The notes below the pieces were generated by a model that did no database searches, was not told the origin of the DNA, and saw only the letters and a list, made by a program, of their open reading frames with translations. Positions 34,510 to 46,600 of a stretch of 64,000 nt of DNA are shown piece after piece (the stretch's first letter is position 1; each line of letters begins with the position of its first letter). The stretch lies in assembly GCA_025765595.1 (NCBI GenBank), contig JAIVFH010000003.1:62001-126000 (forward strand), read 5' to 3'. The position numbers and the translations under genes were made by a program. This stretch comes from Obelidium mucronatum (Eukaryota; Chytridiomycota; Chytridiomycetes; Chytridiales; Chytriomycetaceae).

Positions 34510-37500
34510 CTAAAACACAATGCTAAGAACGGCCCAAAGTAAAGGAGCTGCAATTGAGATCTTGTTTGCTGAACTGCCGACAACAAATATCGCCTTTTTC
34601 GGGGCAGACTCTGGTTTCGAACCAATCCGACTCGGATTCATGGTATTTTCAGTAATGCCGTTCACGGATGCTGCTGGGGTTCTCATATAATCAGAAACAA
34701 CGGATGTGCTGGTGGATTCCGAATGAATGGACGCATCCGTCGTCGCATCGACATAACTGACGATACCAGATTTCTCGTAATCTGACAAACCAACTGGCAC
34801 ATATGCAGGAATCGAATTCGCGCTGGTTGAATCACAAATACGAGCAATTATTTCTGATTCGACAGCAATGCAAACATGCACCAGAACCGATTCGACAAAC
34901 GAATCTTGAGCCATGTGAACTTTGAGGGGATTCGAAGATGTCATTCTTACAGTAGACATTGGTGTCATCGTATTGCCAAACAAAGGAGCGCTGATTTCGT
35001 TTTGATTGCATTGCTGGCGCACGAAATTTGATCCATACGTCAAGCAAATGTGGCAGTTTCCTGAGCAATTGATGACAAGGTTGGCTTCAGAAGTGGCTGC
35101 TGGAAATTCAGCGGTAGTGGTAGTAGTCATGATGGCAGTGGAGGACTTTGCAGGAGCGACAGTACTTGTCCGCGTCTGAGTACTTGTAGTCGTAGGTAAA
35201 TTCCACCCAGGAACTTCTGGAGGGGTAACTACAATGTCTCTTTGTCGGATTGCAGATGGTCCAATACACTTCCCTTGAGCCACATCTCCTTTGCAAACAG
35301 TGTAGCTCAATCTGAAGTCAACGGCAGTGGATGTGGTGAATTCGAACTTTGGCAATACAAAGTAAAATCGTCGTAATTGATCAAGGCCGCGTCTCTTCTT
35401 TTTCTGAGTGAACACCTCCAAGGGTACATTGACTTTGTCCAAGTAAGACACAAAAATAGAAATAATAGGATCGACTTCGGGAATAACAAACACAAGCCCT
35501 GGCGACTTTGATGATATATCGGTTGGAGGAATATACTGAGCAACTGCTGGAGACGATAGACTGGAACACAGAGATCCCAGAGTGCACTCCATTGCGTCCA
35601 CAGCGTTTATGTCACTTGGAACTGAGCAAAGCGCAGAGCCCCTTTTGGATTCAAACGCACAGTCTTTGAAACTTGAAAAATCGAGATTTGAACAGAGGGA
35701 GTCCATTAAACCCACAGTTTGACCTCTGAGGAATGGATTCATGTTTGGTATCTGTCAAAAGAATGTTGAAGTCAGAAGTTGTTACATATAAAATCAAACG
35801 TACTTTTGACAGACAAGATTTGGAGCATTGCACGGAATCAAGTACAGCGATTGCTTTTTCTACAATCTCCTCGTTTTTTGTGACACCGCCAAAGTCAAGC
35901 GGACGACGATCACAACACGCGCCGCATCTCAAAACGCCTCCGCAGTTATCAGATAGAGCACCACACGTTCCCGGTGGGCAAGACGTGAGGCATTCTATCG
36001 TAGCGGTTGTCAACGGAGTAGTTGAGGTTGGACTTGATTGTTCTCTGCTTGTAACAGGGGAATCCGTGAATGAAGTGCGTAGAGAACTTGTAGGGATGAC
36101 AGCAGTAGTCTCAAAAGGACCAGTCGAGGTGGTAGGAAAGTCCGTAGTAAATGATGTAGTTATGTAAGTAGGAAAAACGCCACCACTTGACGATGTAAAT
36201 GGCGCAGTTGAAGAAGCCCTGCTGCTTGATAAAGATTCATCAGCGGAAGGGGATGCATCGGCAGAAGGAGAATCAGAAGGGGATTCATCAGCGGTTGCGG
36301 TTGCATCGGCAGAAGGAGAATCAGAAGGGGATTCATCAGCGGTTGCGGTTGCATCGGCAGAAGGAGACTCAGAAGGGGATTCATCAGCGGTTGCGGTTGC
36401 ATCGGCAGAAGAAGACTCAGAAGGGGATTCATCAGCGGAAGGGGATGCATCGGCAGAAGGAGACTCAGAAGGGGATTCATCAGCAGTTGCGGTTGCATCG
36501 GCAGAAGGAGAATCAGAAGGAGATTCATCAGCGGTTGCGGTTGCATCGGCAGAAGGAGAATCAGAAGGAGATTCATCAGCGGTTGCGGTTGCATCGGCAG
36601 AAGGAGACTCAGAAGGGGATTCATCAGCGGAAGGGGATGCATCGGCAGAAGGAGACTCAGAAGGGGATTCATCAGCAGTTGCGGTTGCATCGGCAGAAGG
36701 AGAATCAGAAGGAGATTCATCAGCGGTTGCGGTTGCATCGGCAGAAGGAGAATCAGAAGGGGATTCATCAGCGGTTGCGGTTGCATCGGCAGAAGAAGAC
36801 TCAGAAGGGGATTCATCAGCCGAAGGGGATGCATCGGCAGAAGGAGACTCAGAAGGGGATTCATCAGCAGTTGCGGTTGCATCGGCAGAAGGAGAATCAG
36901 AAGGAGATTCATCAGCAGTTGCGGTTGCATCGGCAGAAGGAGAATCAGAAGGAGATTCATCAGCGGTTGCGGTTGCATCGGCAGAAGGAGAATCAGAAGG
37001 GGATTCATCAGCGGTTGCGGCTGCATCGGCAGAAGCAGACGTCGGCGGTGATGCATCGCGTTTTATGGCCAATGTGCGGATGGCTTCACCGCTTGAAGCA
37101 ACATGGCTGGTAGTCACCGCTACTGTTGCAGGATTTCCTTGAGTGGTTGGCTTATTTGCTTGGATGCCTATAACAAGTTTGAACTGTTGCCGCTTTAGCA
37201 ATGGCAAACAGTTTTGAACTGTGAGTGCCAAGGTAAAATGATCATCAGAGTTGCCGATAGCTGTTAATTCGATACATCTTCCGGTATCGTTGCTGGATCG
37301 GATGGTATGATCCGAATACATTACAAAGTGATTGATTGCTTCGACATTGTAGGTGAGGTATCCCTGAAAATCAACCGCGATCTAAGATTGTTCAGAGATT
37401 AGCCGACGAAGAGCGCGGAACAGTACACTTACTTCATCTAACGAGAGAAACAGCTGGTCAGAGATGTCATCAAGTGTCTGGCACGGGTTGAGGAGAACAG

Positions 37501-37648
37501 AATGGTGCAGCTCTTCAAGCCGGCTCCAGCACAGTCCAGTCCGTTGCATGGATTCGATTTGAACCGGTTCAGTTGGCCATGAAATGGTTGCAAGACTGGC
37601 AACAGTTGTTATAGCCCATTGAGTGAAAAGGAGGAAAAAGCGTAACAT
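34510..37648 (-). CDS. Secreted, GPI-type serine/alanine repeat cell-surface protein
   Basis: ATG at 37648 begins a signal peptide (MLRFFLLFTQWAITTVASL). Introns inferred at 37383-37433 and about 35756-35803; their removal joins SLDE to IAVDFQGY and CLSK to IPNMN in frame. Then follow a globular N-domain with a few Cys and about 16-17 copies of a 16-residue repeat (ESPSDSPSADATATAD and variants). Next is a cysteine knot-like motif (CLTSCPPGTCGALSDNCGG ... CGACC), a second globular region, Thr-rich stretches and a C-terminal hydrophobic tail (SIAAPLLWAVLSIVF) after small residues, as in GPI signals. The protein is probably a heavily O-glycosylated wall or zoospore-surface protein. Repeat number is likely variable. 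No enzymatic domain seen. Confidence 0.7.
36240..37040 (-). repeat. 48-bp coding minisatellite
   Basis: About 16-17 tandem copies of a 48-bp unit (for example starting gcatcggcagaaggagaatc on the plus strand). Two recurrent sub-variants (the TATADES and SPSADES versions) occur in blocks, suggesting higher-order duplications. Because 48 is a multiple of 3 and the unit lacks stops, spurious long frames stay open on other frames of both strands. Confidence 0.9.
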
Positions 37649-38127
37649 TGTGTCTTTAGCCACAGTTGTAAAATGACTTTAGCAGCTTTTTTCTGATTAT
37701 GTTTTTCACAAGGCATTACAAATAGTTTCGTTTTAGACACAGTTTTTCACAATTTCTGCAGTCGGAGATAAAATTCCATATCTCCGCGTCAGTTTTGCTG
37801 CAGCTTTGAGCCAATTAAGAACACACACTGAAAAACGAGCAGAATGCCTTACTTCAATGATGCGTTCAAAGCGCCTCCTTATCGCATAGACAAAGTTTTG
37901 TAAGAAAGCCCTTAAGTTCAGACACAGACGGGAATTCAGACACAGAAGGAAAATAAATCACAAACACAAGAATCGTCTTCAAATAACGATATCGGAAGGT
38001 ATCGAATTAACAATTGTCTTCAGTTCCGATGATAACGTGACTCGGCTCTCACGGTTCAATTAGTCTGCCATTTCAAAAAGCGACAACGGTTCAGACTTGT
38101 TATGGCTGTTAAAGCAAAAAGCTCGAC

Positions 38128-38280
38128 TAGTCAAGGACAGCAGCACCATCTCGTTTTAGCCAGTGGAGCCAGACCCCATGCAATGGACATAAAACGTGAT
38201 GCATCACCATGGACAAGTGCTTTTTTTCAGGAGCAGTGACTCTTTTTCGTCTGCTGATGCATCCCCTTCTGCCGATACGA
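38128..38280 (+). pseudogene. Inverted, decayed fragment related to the 34.5-37.6 kb surface-protein gene
   Basis: On the plus strand, 38146-38208 translates with DIKRDASPWTSA, matching AIKRDASPPTSA of the minus-strand gene (about 37030-37070). 38240-38275 reads DSFSSADASPSAD, matching its repeat edge. Orientation is opposite to the parent. Intervening sequence has stops and a T run, so it is not a working gene. Confidence 0.6.
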
Positions 38281-38299
38281 AAGGAAAAAAAAACAATCC

Positions 38300-38376
38300 T
38301 ACACCCTTTTTGCATGACCCCAGTCGAGTCATTCATCTTGATTTCAATTACATGCGAGTTATAGTGTCAGATTTTG
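38300..38376 (+). pseudogene. Displaced fragment of the ADCY10-like gene
   Basis: About 77 bp align to 2840-2914 of the ADCY10-like exon with roughly 85% identity. Shared core: gcgagttatagtg and cgagtcattcatctt; a two-base gap breaks the frame near the end. The parent encodes FHDPIRVIHLHLNCMRVIV; this copy encodes a near-identical peptide before the frame breaks. Same strand as the parent, 35 kb away. Confidence 0.75.
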
Positions 38377-38601
38377 TTGCAGTAGTTTGGTAATTTTACA
38401 AAAAGACAATTCAATAATTATTGAATTTAGAATTCAGAATTGAGTAAATGCAACTTGATTTGCTGGATTTGCGTGATACAAATTGTCTTTGTTGCAGTTT
38501 GCACGCTTTCTGTTAGATCTCCCCTTGAATCTCCCGTTAGATCTCCCCTGGCAAGAATCTCACCAAGAATCAAAAAAGGTGAAAGAAAAAAAGACTCACA
38601 A

Positions 38602-40606
38602 ATGACCAACTTCGGTATGCTATATTCTGCATCTGGGCATCAGTATCTCCTAACCAAGTGTTATCTGTCATAGACCGTGTGCGTATCCTGGACTCAGTTC
38701 TTGACCACATTGGAGGAACTCCAGCTGTCAGAATCAACAAGATTGGCAAGTCCGAAGGCCTTCAATGCGAACTAGGTAATGTTTTCCTTCTTTTATGCTT
38801 GAATGATTTTTTTGGTGCAGCGTGTCTTTTGCTAACTTGGCTGACTCGAATGTACTTAGTCGCCAAATGCGAGTTTTTTAACGCCGGAGGTTCTGTAAAG
38901 GACAGAATCGGAAAAAGAATGCTCGAACGTGCCGAGCAAGAGGGAATCATTCGCCCTGGAGATACAATTATTGAGGTGAGATTCAATCGGGGAATGACGG
39001 GAATTTCTGTGTCACATGCTTTCACAGCAGCACTCTTTTTGTCATACTTTTCCCTTAAATTTCCTCACTATTTCTGCTTTTGTTTACTAGCCGACTTCTG
39101 GAAACACGGGTATTGGACTCGCTCTCACTGCCGCCGTGAAGGGGTACAAGGCCATCATAACTCTCCCCGAGAAGATGTCACAAGAAAAGGTTGATGTTTT
39201 GAAAGCTCTTGGCGCCGAAATTGTTCGTACACCCACAGAAGCTGCGTGGGACTCACCAGAGTCTCATATTGGTGTTGCCAAACGATTGAATTCTGAAATT
39301 AAACGTTCCTGGATTCCTGATCAGTATTCAAACGTGAACAACCCGATGGCTCACTACGAAGGTATGCTAATATAATTTCTAGTACTTTTTGGTGATCGGA
39401 TGTCAACCACTTAGGTACCGCCGAAGAACTTTTGGCGCAATGTGATGGAAAAATCGACATGTTTGTTGCATCTGCTGGAACTGGTGGCACTATTGCTGGG
39501 GTTGCGAAAAAGCTTAAGGAGAAGTGCCCAAACATCATTGTAAGTCACCACGCACTTTCTTTGATCCTTAAGATTCTTCTCTTTCATAAAGATCGTCGGA
39601 GTTGATCCAAATGGATCCATTCTCGCTCAGCCAGAATCCCTCAACTCTGAAGGAATTCACGGATACAAGGTTGAAGGCATTGGATATGACTTTGTTCCCG
39701 ACGTTTTGAAGAGGGAGTATATTGATCAATGGGTGAAGACTGATGACAAGGAATCGTTCATTATGGCTCGTCGGTTGATGCGTGAGGAGGGTCTTTTATG
39801 TGGTTTGTGGTTCTATAATTTTTACTTTTTTGGAAACGTACGCTTTAAGACATACTTTTAAGGTGGCTCTTGTGGGGCTGCCATGGTCGGTGCTATCAAG
39901 GCTGCCAAGTCGTTGAAGCCTGGTCAAAGATGTGTTGTATTGTTGGCTGATTCGATCAGAAACTATATGACAAAGCATCTCAAGTTGAGTTTTATTAATT
40001 TCGATTGAGTAATTCCATTTCTGAGTATGCTTTAGTGATGGATGGATGGCTGCGAACGGTTTCTCGGACGATGCTTCAATTCAGGAAGCTGAAACCAAGA
40101 AACTTCAATGGGGTGGGGCCAGTATCAAGGATCTGAAGCTTCCAGCTGCAGTCAGTGTGCCAGAAGATGTGAGTTGTTGAACAGTTTAGTGACGATTCTA
40201 ACCGTGTATTAGACAAATATTGCAGATGCTGTTAAAACCATGCAGGAAAGAGGATTTGATCAACTCCCAGTTACAGGTTCCATGGGAAAAAAGCTGATTG
40301 GAATGGTCACCTTGGGTATGAATTTGTTTCTTGATACAATAATTAATTATTTTATTAGGAGATGCACTCGCAAAAGTCGCATCCCGCCGTGCCACATTGC
40401 AATCGCCTGTGTCATCAGTCATGACCCGCTTCGCCAAAACAAATGCGAAGTTCACTGAAGTGACCGCGGAAACCAAGCTCGAAAGCTTAGATTCCTTCTT
40501 CAACACCAACCATTCAGCAATTGTTACAGAGACTGTTGCTGGAGAGCGACAAGTACGCCATGTTGTGACAAAAGTTGATTTGCTCGCATTTCTTGTTAAG
40601 CAATGA
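38602..40606 (+). CDS. CYS4: Cystathionine beta-synthase
   Basis: Ten exons join exactly in frame to 480 residues: 38602-38614, 38674-38775, 38860-38975, 39091-39361, 39415-39539, 39592-39802, 39863-39983, 40036-40168, 40213-40315, 40359-40606. The 13-bp first exon gives MTNF. The fold-type II PLP domain has GGSVKDRIG (lysine forming the Schiff base), [11 protein letters not shown] (substrate and phosphate loop) and AGTGGTIAG plus GSCGAAM. A pair of CBS domains follows ([23 protein letters not shown]), normally the regulatory module. No heme-binding N-terminal extension is present, as in yeast. Converts serine and homocysteine to cystathionine in transsulfuration, in the cytosol. Confidence 0.93.
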
Positions 40607-40661
40607 AGAATCAGGAGTTCATCTGAATACATTCATTTCTATTTCATTTTCTGATTCAAAA

Positions 40662-43600
40662 ATGGACATACTTCCAAACAACTCCTTGAAACTCGCTCCG
40701 AATCCTCCCAAGTTACCTCGATCTTCTACGAAAGAAAAGGAAAAACCTCCAACTCACGGACAGAATAATGCATATCAGAGAAGCATGGCTGATTTCAGAA
40801 GCGGTTTGACTTTGTTTGTTCAAACCATGTTTCACTGTTCTCTAACTCAAATCTCAGTACGGCCGATCAGCGCGCCATCTTTCTCATCGAAATCAAAAGG
40901 TAATTGAGTAATTCGTTATGATATGGACTCGGATTTGGTGAAATCCAACAAATTGCCTGCAGGTGGAATACCATCAGAGCTATTAGCAGCATACCAAGTC
41001 ACGATAGATTCAATGGAATCCACAATAAACGAGGATGCATTGGGTACGCGTTAGTGGTGTTGGGACGTGTTCTGGGTTGTGAATTCAGCCCTTACAATTA
41101 CTGTGGTCTTAGATCGCGGATACTCACCTTCAAAATACTGTGACCGCAACGAAGCACGACTTGGAGGTATGAACTCATGCGAATCGGTTGATCTGCCGCA
41201 TCTTTCTAACATCACTTGTTTCTCGCGCCAAAGATGCGTTTGGACCACCCAAATTACCAAAACCAAGAAGTATGGGATCAGGTCAGAGGATTTAATTAAC
41301 TTTGCTTATAATATATATACATATGGTAGCATATATACTGATGAGCGTCCTTGGATTGTTTAAGCTGGTGTAAAGGACGCGGAGGATATGCGTCAAGAAC
41401 TGTACACTACAAGAATCGAATTGAATTCCTTAAAACAGGAGAAAAAATTATTATTGTCACGGATTGCGGTCGTTGAAAGAAGTCATGATGACATGGAACG
41501 GCGATATCAGGACCAATTAATTGCAACAGTTGGGTGAAGTCCATCCCATCATCAACACTGGAAGGCTAACAATTGAAAAATAAGACTGTTTTAAGAAGAC
41601 ATAGATCTGGGGCTGACGATTCGAAAGATCCTTTGCTGGATGACAAAGTAAGTGGTCACTTTGTGGTGAGTTCTAACTGTTACTGTTTTCTAGGTTATAA
41701 CGAAGCTGAAAACTGCTTTAAAAAATGCTGAAAAGCAAATAAAACAAAAAGATCAAGAAATTAATGATCTCAAGCATAGTACCAAATATAGAAGCCTTCA
41801 AAAGTTTGAGGAGGAAATCAATCGATACTATTTAGAGGTATCTACTTAAGTTAATACATGGTTTTACTAAGATTTGTCACTTATTGTTCTATAGGTGGTT
41901 CGGCTGAAGAGACTCTTAGAACATCAGGAAACTGGAACTCGTCTCCTTGATGATGATCCAGAGAAACTCTTGAGTTACGACGATGCCATCTCAGAACTTT
42001 GCATTAAATTGACAAAAGAACAAGAAGTGACGAAGGAACTAACAGGTTTGTGGTTTTGGCAGTCCTTCCTTGTTGCTGAGATTAATTTCAGAACGAAACG
42101 ACCGATTGTCTGCCGAAAATAACCGACAAAAACTAACTATTGAGACTATGACTGAGCAGCTGTTTGACTTGAATCAGCGTCATGACTCTCTTAAATCCGA
42201 ACATTTGAAGTTGACCGAATTGTCCGATCAACTTGGGCAAGAACACAATGAGCTCAAGCAACGCTTCCAAAACTTGACGCGCCAGTTCGAAAAAACAACA
42301 TCAGATTTAGAAAGTATTTATTTGTGGCATTGGTAATTGATAACTCACCCTACTCTGGCGCAGGTATCACCGAAAAACTGAATCAAACCAAGCTGGAGCT
42401 TCAAGAAAAAATGCTTACAGAAGAAAGGCTGAGAGTTGTTAGTACATTCATGAGTTTATGATTTCCAACTGACAATGGTAAAAGGCACTGGCGGATTTGA
42501 ACAGTCAGCACCAGAAGCTGATCGAAGCCAAGCAAGCCCTTGAAAACGAAACCGCGGAGCAAAAAGAGCGTGATAAAAGATGCATCGAAGTATTGGAGGG
42601 AGAAGTTGATGGTTCGAAGCATTTTCTTATACCGTAGCTAAACATGATAAATCACTAGGCCTCAAAGATAACAAAAGAGAACTCGAGCATATAATTGAGC
42701 GGCAAACGAAGGAGTACTCAACCGAACTGAAAGAGAAACAAGACAACTTTGATCGAGAGCATTCCATTGTTATCGCCTTGAGGGGTGACTTGTCAAATAG
42801 TCAGCAACAAACCTTTGAAGCACAAAACATGAGCGCTAAATTAAGCTACGAAGTATCAGCTGGAAAAGACAAGGCGGCTTTCTTGGAGAAAACTATTCAG
42901 AATGAACAAGAAACATGTCGGACATTGGAAAACGAAATATCGAGGCAAAAGGGGATGTGCAAATCTTTGGAATCACAATTATCAGATCGCTATGACAAAA
43001 TTGGAGTTTTGGAACGAAAGCTCGCTACTTTTGATATCCAAGCTACAGAAATGAAAACAAAGGAATCCGCACTTGAACAAAGAATACTTGCCCTTGTTAA
43101 TGAGCAGCTTGAATCACAAAAGAAAATCTCTGGGCTCCAGTTTGATCTTACAGCGAGTCATCAAAAAGCCAGCATTTTGGAAAAGGCAATGGGGTCTACT
43201 GAAGAGAAACTCTTTGACAAACAAAACGAAGTGATGCGGTGCTATGAAACGATAAATACGTTACAAGTCAATATTCAGAATATTGAACAACGGAATGCTT
43301 ATTTAGAAAACGCTGTGGCATCATTAGACACTCAGCTATCAGAGAAACATGACCACATTTTGCAAGCAAACCAGATAATTGCTTCATTAGAGACCCAATT
43401 GCAATCTAACTCCCAGCAGTATGTTGAATCAGCTGGACCGTACGCAAGTTATGGTGCCGGATATGATGCGTTTGACGGCAGGTTTGTGATTCATTGCCAT
43501 GTGTCATAGATATTTATCATTGAACAGGAGCCATCCTCAACCCGATGACTATAGAGATCAAGAATATTCTCCGCAAGATGAAAATTGGGAATGTGAGTTT

Positions 43601-46600
43601 CCTTTCATATATTGAGAACTTGTTTATTAACAATCCCCTCCACAATCAAGACGACCACCCGGTATATGCCCAAAGTGCAGCCAGCACAATTCATAACTAT
43701 CAAGGAGGTATTTAGTCGATATTTGGCATTCGATCAAACTTCAATCTAAAATTCTTTACGTAAACTTCCATTAAAGTAGTACAGGATCCAACCATCTCCC
43801 CATCACTACCAACTGCCGAAAATGGCTTTGAAAGATCGACGGAAATCGTGCGAAAAGATATATCATCATATCCTGCGTTGTTCAGCAGGAGTCTGTCGTC
43901 CACCAATCTAGTAGATGTCAGCCATTCCCAACACGAAGAAGTGCAAGATTATTCAATCAAACCATCCGAGCTAGATCATGGCAATGCAGCTACTACCCAT
44001 TCAACAATAGCCAAATCAAGTCCCAACATCAAACCCTCCCACTCACTCTCTCAATCCAATAACGCTCTTTCTCAAAGCGATGTGCAATCAAAACCACCCC
44101 TTCCAACTGGCGCTATTGATCGTGAGCTAATTGCACTTAACCAAAATGAAGCTACAACAAAATCCGTGTCATTGGCAAATATAGTTCGAGGAAGACAGGA
44201 TTCTCGATCGAATAGTGCCAAATCTAGTTGCCCGGGGTCTGGAAAAATCAAAGAATTACAGGATTTACGACGCCCTAGATCGGAATCCATTTCAAATAAG
44301 CGCAGTAGAAGCAACTCTGTATCTTTGCATCGCAGTCCTTCAACAAGAAGTCAAATAAGGGCTTCAAGAGAAGCTCAGGCACAATCGGCAGCCACTTCTA
44401 GAAGTCAATCACGGCACGGGTCGAGAGTTGCTTCGCGAAGCCAATCTGTTTCATCTGTTGTTTCCAACTTTCAATCGAAGTCTTTTCAACTGGACCAATC
44501 CAGTCCAGAGGTTTTGCCGCGGGATAATGGTATCAACAGCATTATCAATGAAGTGAATGGTGCAAAGATATTATCGCAAGGCACTGAAGGAAATCTTGAT
44601 AAATTGCAATCGAGAACAACTTCAGAATTTCAAAGTCAAAAATTGCATCAACAGAATTCTTCTGCATTACATGATGACTATGCTACAACGTTAGCTGGCT
44701 TTGGGATTGACCTGTCTCAACAACCAAAAAGTGTGCATCATTCTATCAAAAGCTTGCACCAATCAGACAACCTATTAAAATTTCAGCTACAATCCAATGA
44801 AAGCGAAAATGCTGGCCAAGCTTCAGAAGAAGCCAGCCGCGTCTTATCAGCCCATTCCATACCTCAAAGTCTGCCATCTTCACACAACTTCGAATCATTA
44901 GCATCTCTGACAAGCAAATCCCCTTCTGGTCACCAATCCGAGCTTCATCTGACTTCTAAAGAGATCCATACTGGCTCTGCTCAGTCAGTTAACAGTGTTG
45001 CTGGACTGGTCCGTTCAAATCATCAATCTGAGTTACATCTGTCTTCTAACGAGATACATTCCGGCTCTGCTCAGTCAGTGAATACCGTTCAGCATCTCAC
45101 TTCTAAAGAGATTTATTCCGGCTCTATCCAATCAGTTGACAGTATTGCCGGACTATCCCGCTCGAATCATCAATCTAAGATGCAACAGTCTTCTAAAGAG
45201 ATTCACCCTGACTCTGTTCAGTCTGTTAAAAGTATTGATGGACTTTCAAGGTTTAATCATCAATCCGAATCGGGCATGTCTTCTCGAGATATTCATCCTA
45301 ACTCCGCGCACTCAGTTAAAAGCATTTCTGGACCATCAGTGTTCACAAGTGTTCCTAGTATGAATCAAATAGATGCAAATGACGCTGATATTGGAGTTGC
45401 TGATAGGTTTGGTGCTTCAGGATTGGGAAATACTACAACCAGTGAACGTCAAAGCTTGGGAAATATTCAGGCTGGAAAGCAAATGGAAATTCCAGAGACA
45501 GTCATGGGGAACACCGAAGAACTTTCGCAGGATGCGCTGAATCAACTATATAAAAACTCAACGGCGAACAGTCAAACCACATTGTCAAGACCTTTGAGTA
45601 CTAAAACGCTCGGCAGTCAAATTGTATCAATTAACAATTTGACTGATGCCTCGTCGTTGGTCAAGAGTCGTGAAATCGATTTGAGTCGAGAGGTGATGGC
45701 TGATTCATCCCATACCGTTATATCCCAACCAGATACAGATCAAAGGAGCGAGCCGGCTTTAAATAGTCCTGTTCCATCAGTTTATCAGAGCATGATATCC
45801 ATGGACAACTCCGGAGTTAGTGTCACCGGCAGTGCAACCAATATGACACAATCAGTACCTGGACGACTATTTGAAAGTCCAGTTACCCAATCCAACATGT
45901 CTCTTTATAGCACTACAGGCGGCGGGCAAGTAATAGCAGAATCACATGATATTTTGGATGATGCCCAACTTCATGATTCGGTACATCAAATCAATTCGAA
46001 GTATGTCGACGATGAGATACCATCCGTCAAAAGTGCACTCAAACAATCTTTGGTAAATTTATCAAATGCTGGTTTACCTGCAAACAAGACCGTCAGCTTC
46101 AAGAACATAGCCGCAATGAGTAACGAGAATGTAACTGAGGACGAAGAAGAAATACCGTCAGCTAAAATGTCAGAAGATGCAGATATGCCAACATCGAAAA
46201 TATCTGCGAGCTTAAATAACATGTCTCGAGCCAGTAGTCACCGCGCTCTTGAAGGTTCTCGTGAGTCTACAAATTCTGGTACAAGAGATGATTTTAATAC
46301 GGAAGCTGCGGCTCTTTTTGGCGATATATTTGGATCATCGTCATCATCTCTTCGTTCGAGTAAATCTGCGCGACTCAGTTCGTCGGAGTTAACCAAACCT
46401 GCTGGTGACGAGACAGAACCAAAAGCAGTTAATGCGCTGGATGGATCAATCACAGTTTCGAGGAAATCTCTTGCTCAAATCGTGAAAAATGACGTAGCCA
46501 GCTCTGCTTCACTCAAAGATGCCGCCGCTGAAACTCGAATTTCCACCACCAGCCTCCAGCAGTCTCAACAGTCTTTAAATACACACCAAAGTAGCCAAAG

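Larger units (their letters stand above)
37649..38601. other. Intergenic mosaic upstream of CBS
   Basis: About 950 bp between divergent genes. It contains an 8-bp stem hairpin (cggagata/tatctccg, 37763-37786), two tandem copies of a 17-18 bp ttcagacacag unit (about 37918-37953) and duplicated gttagatctcccct (about 38512 and 38537). It also contains the decayed gene fragments listed separately. No intact gene is supported. Confidence 0.6.

Noticed and set aside
36240..37040. Regular repeats as a CRISPR-like array
   Set aside because: There are no unique spacers. The units are contiguous and translate as a protein repeat.
36160..37113. Long open frames of about 300 codons on other frames, including the plus strand, over the repeat array
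   Set aside because: They exist only because the 48-bp unit is a multiple of three and lacks stops. The minus-strand frame continues into a signal peptide, Cys motif and GPI tail, so it is the real one.
38196..38393. Chimeric ORF as a functional gene
   Set aside because: It consists of decayed fragments of two other genes with a T run between; reported as pseudogene pieces instead.
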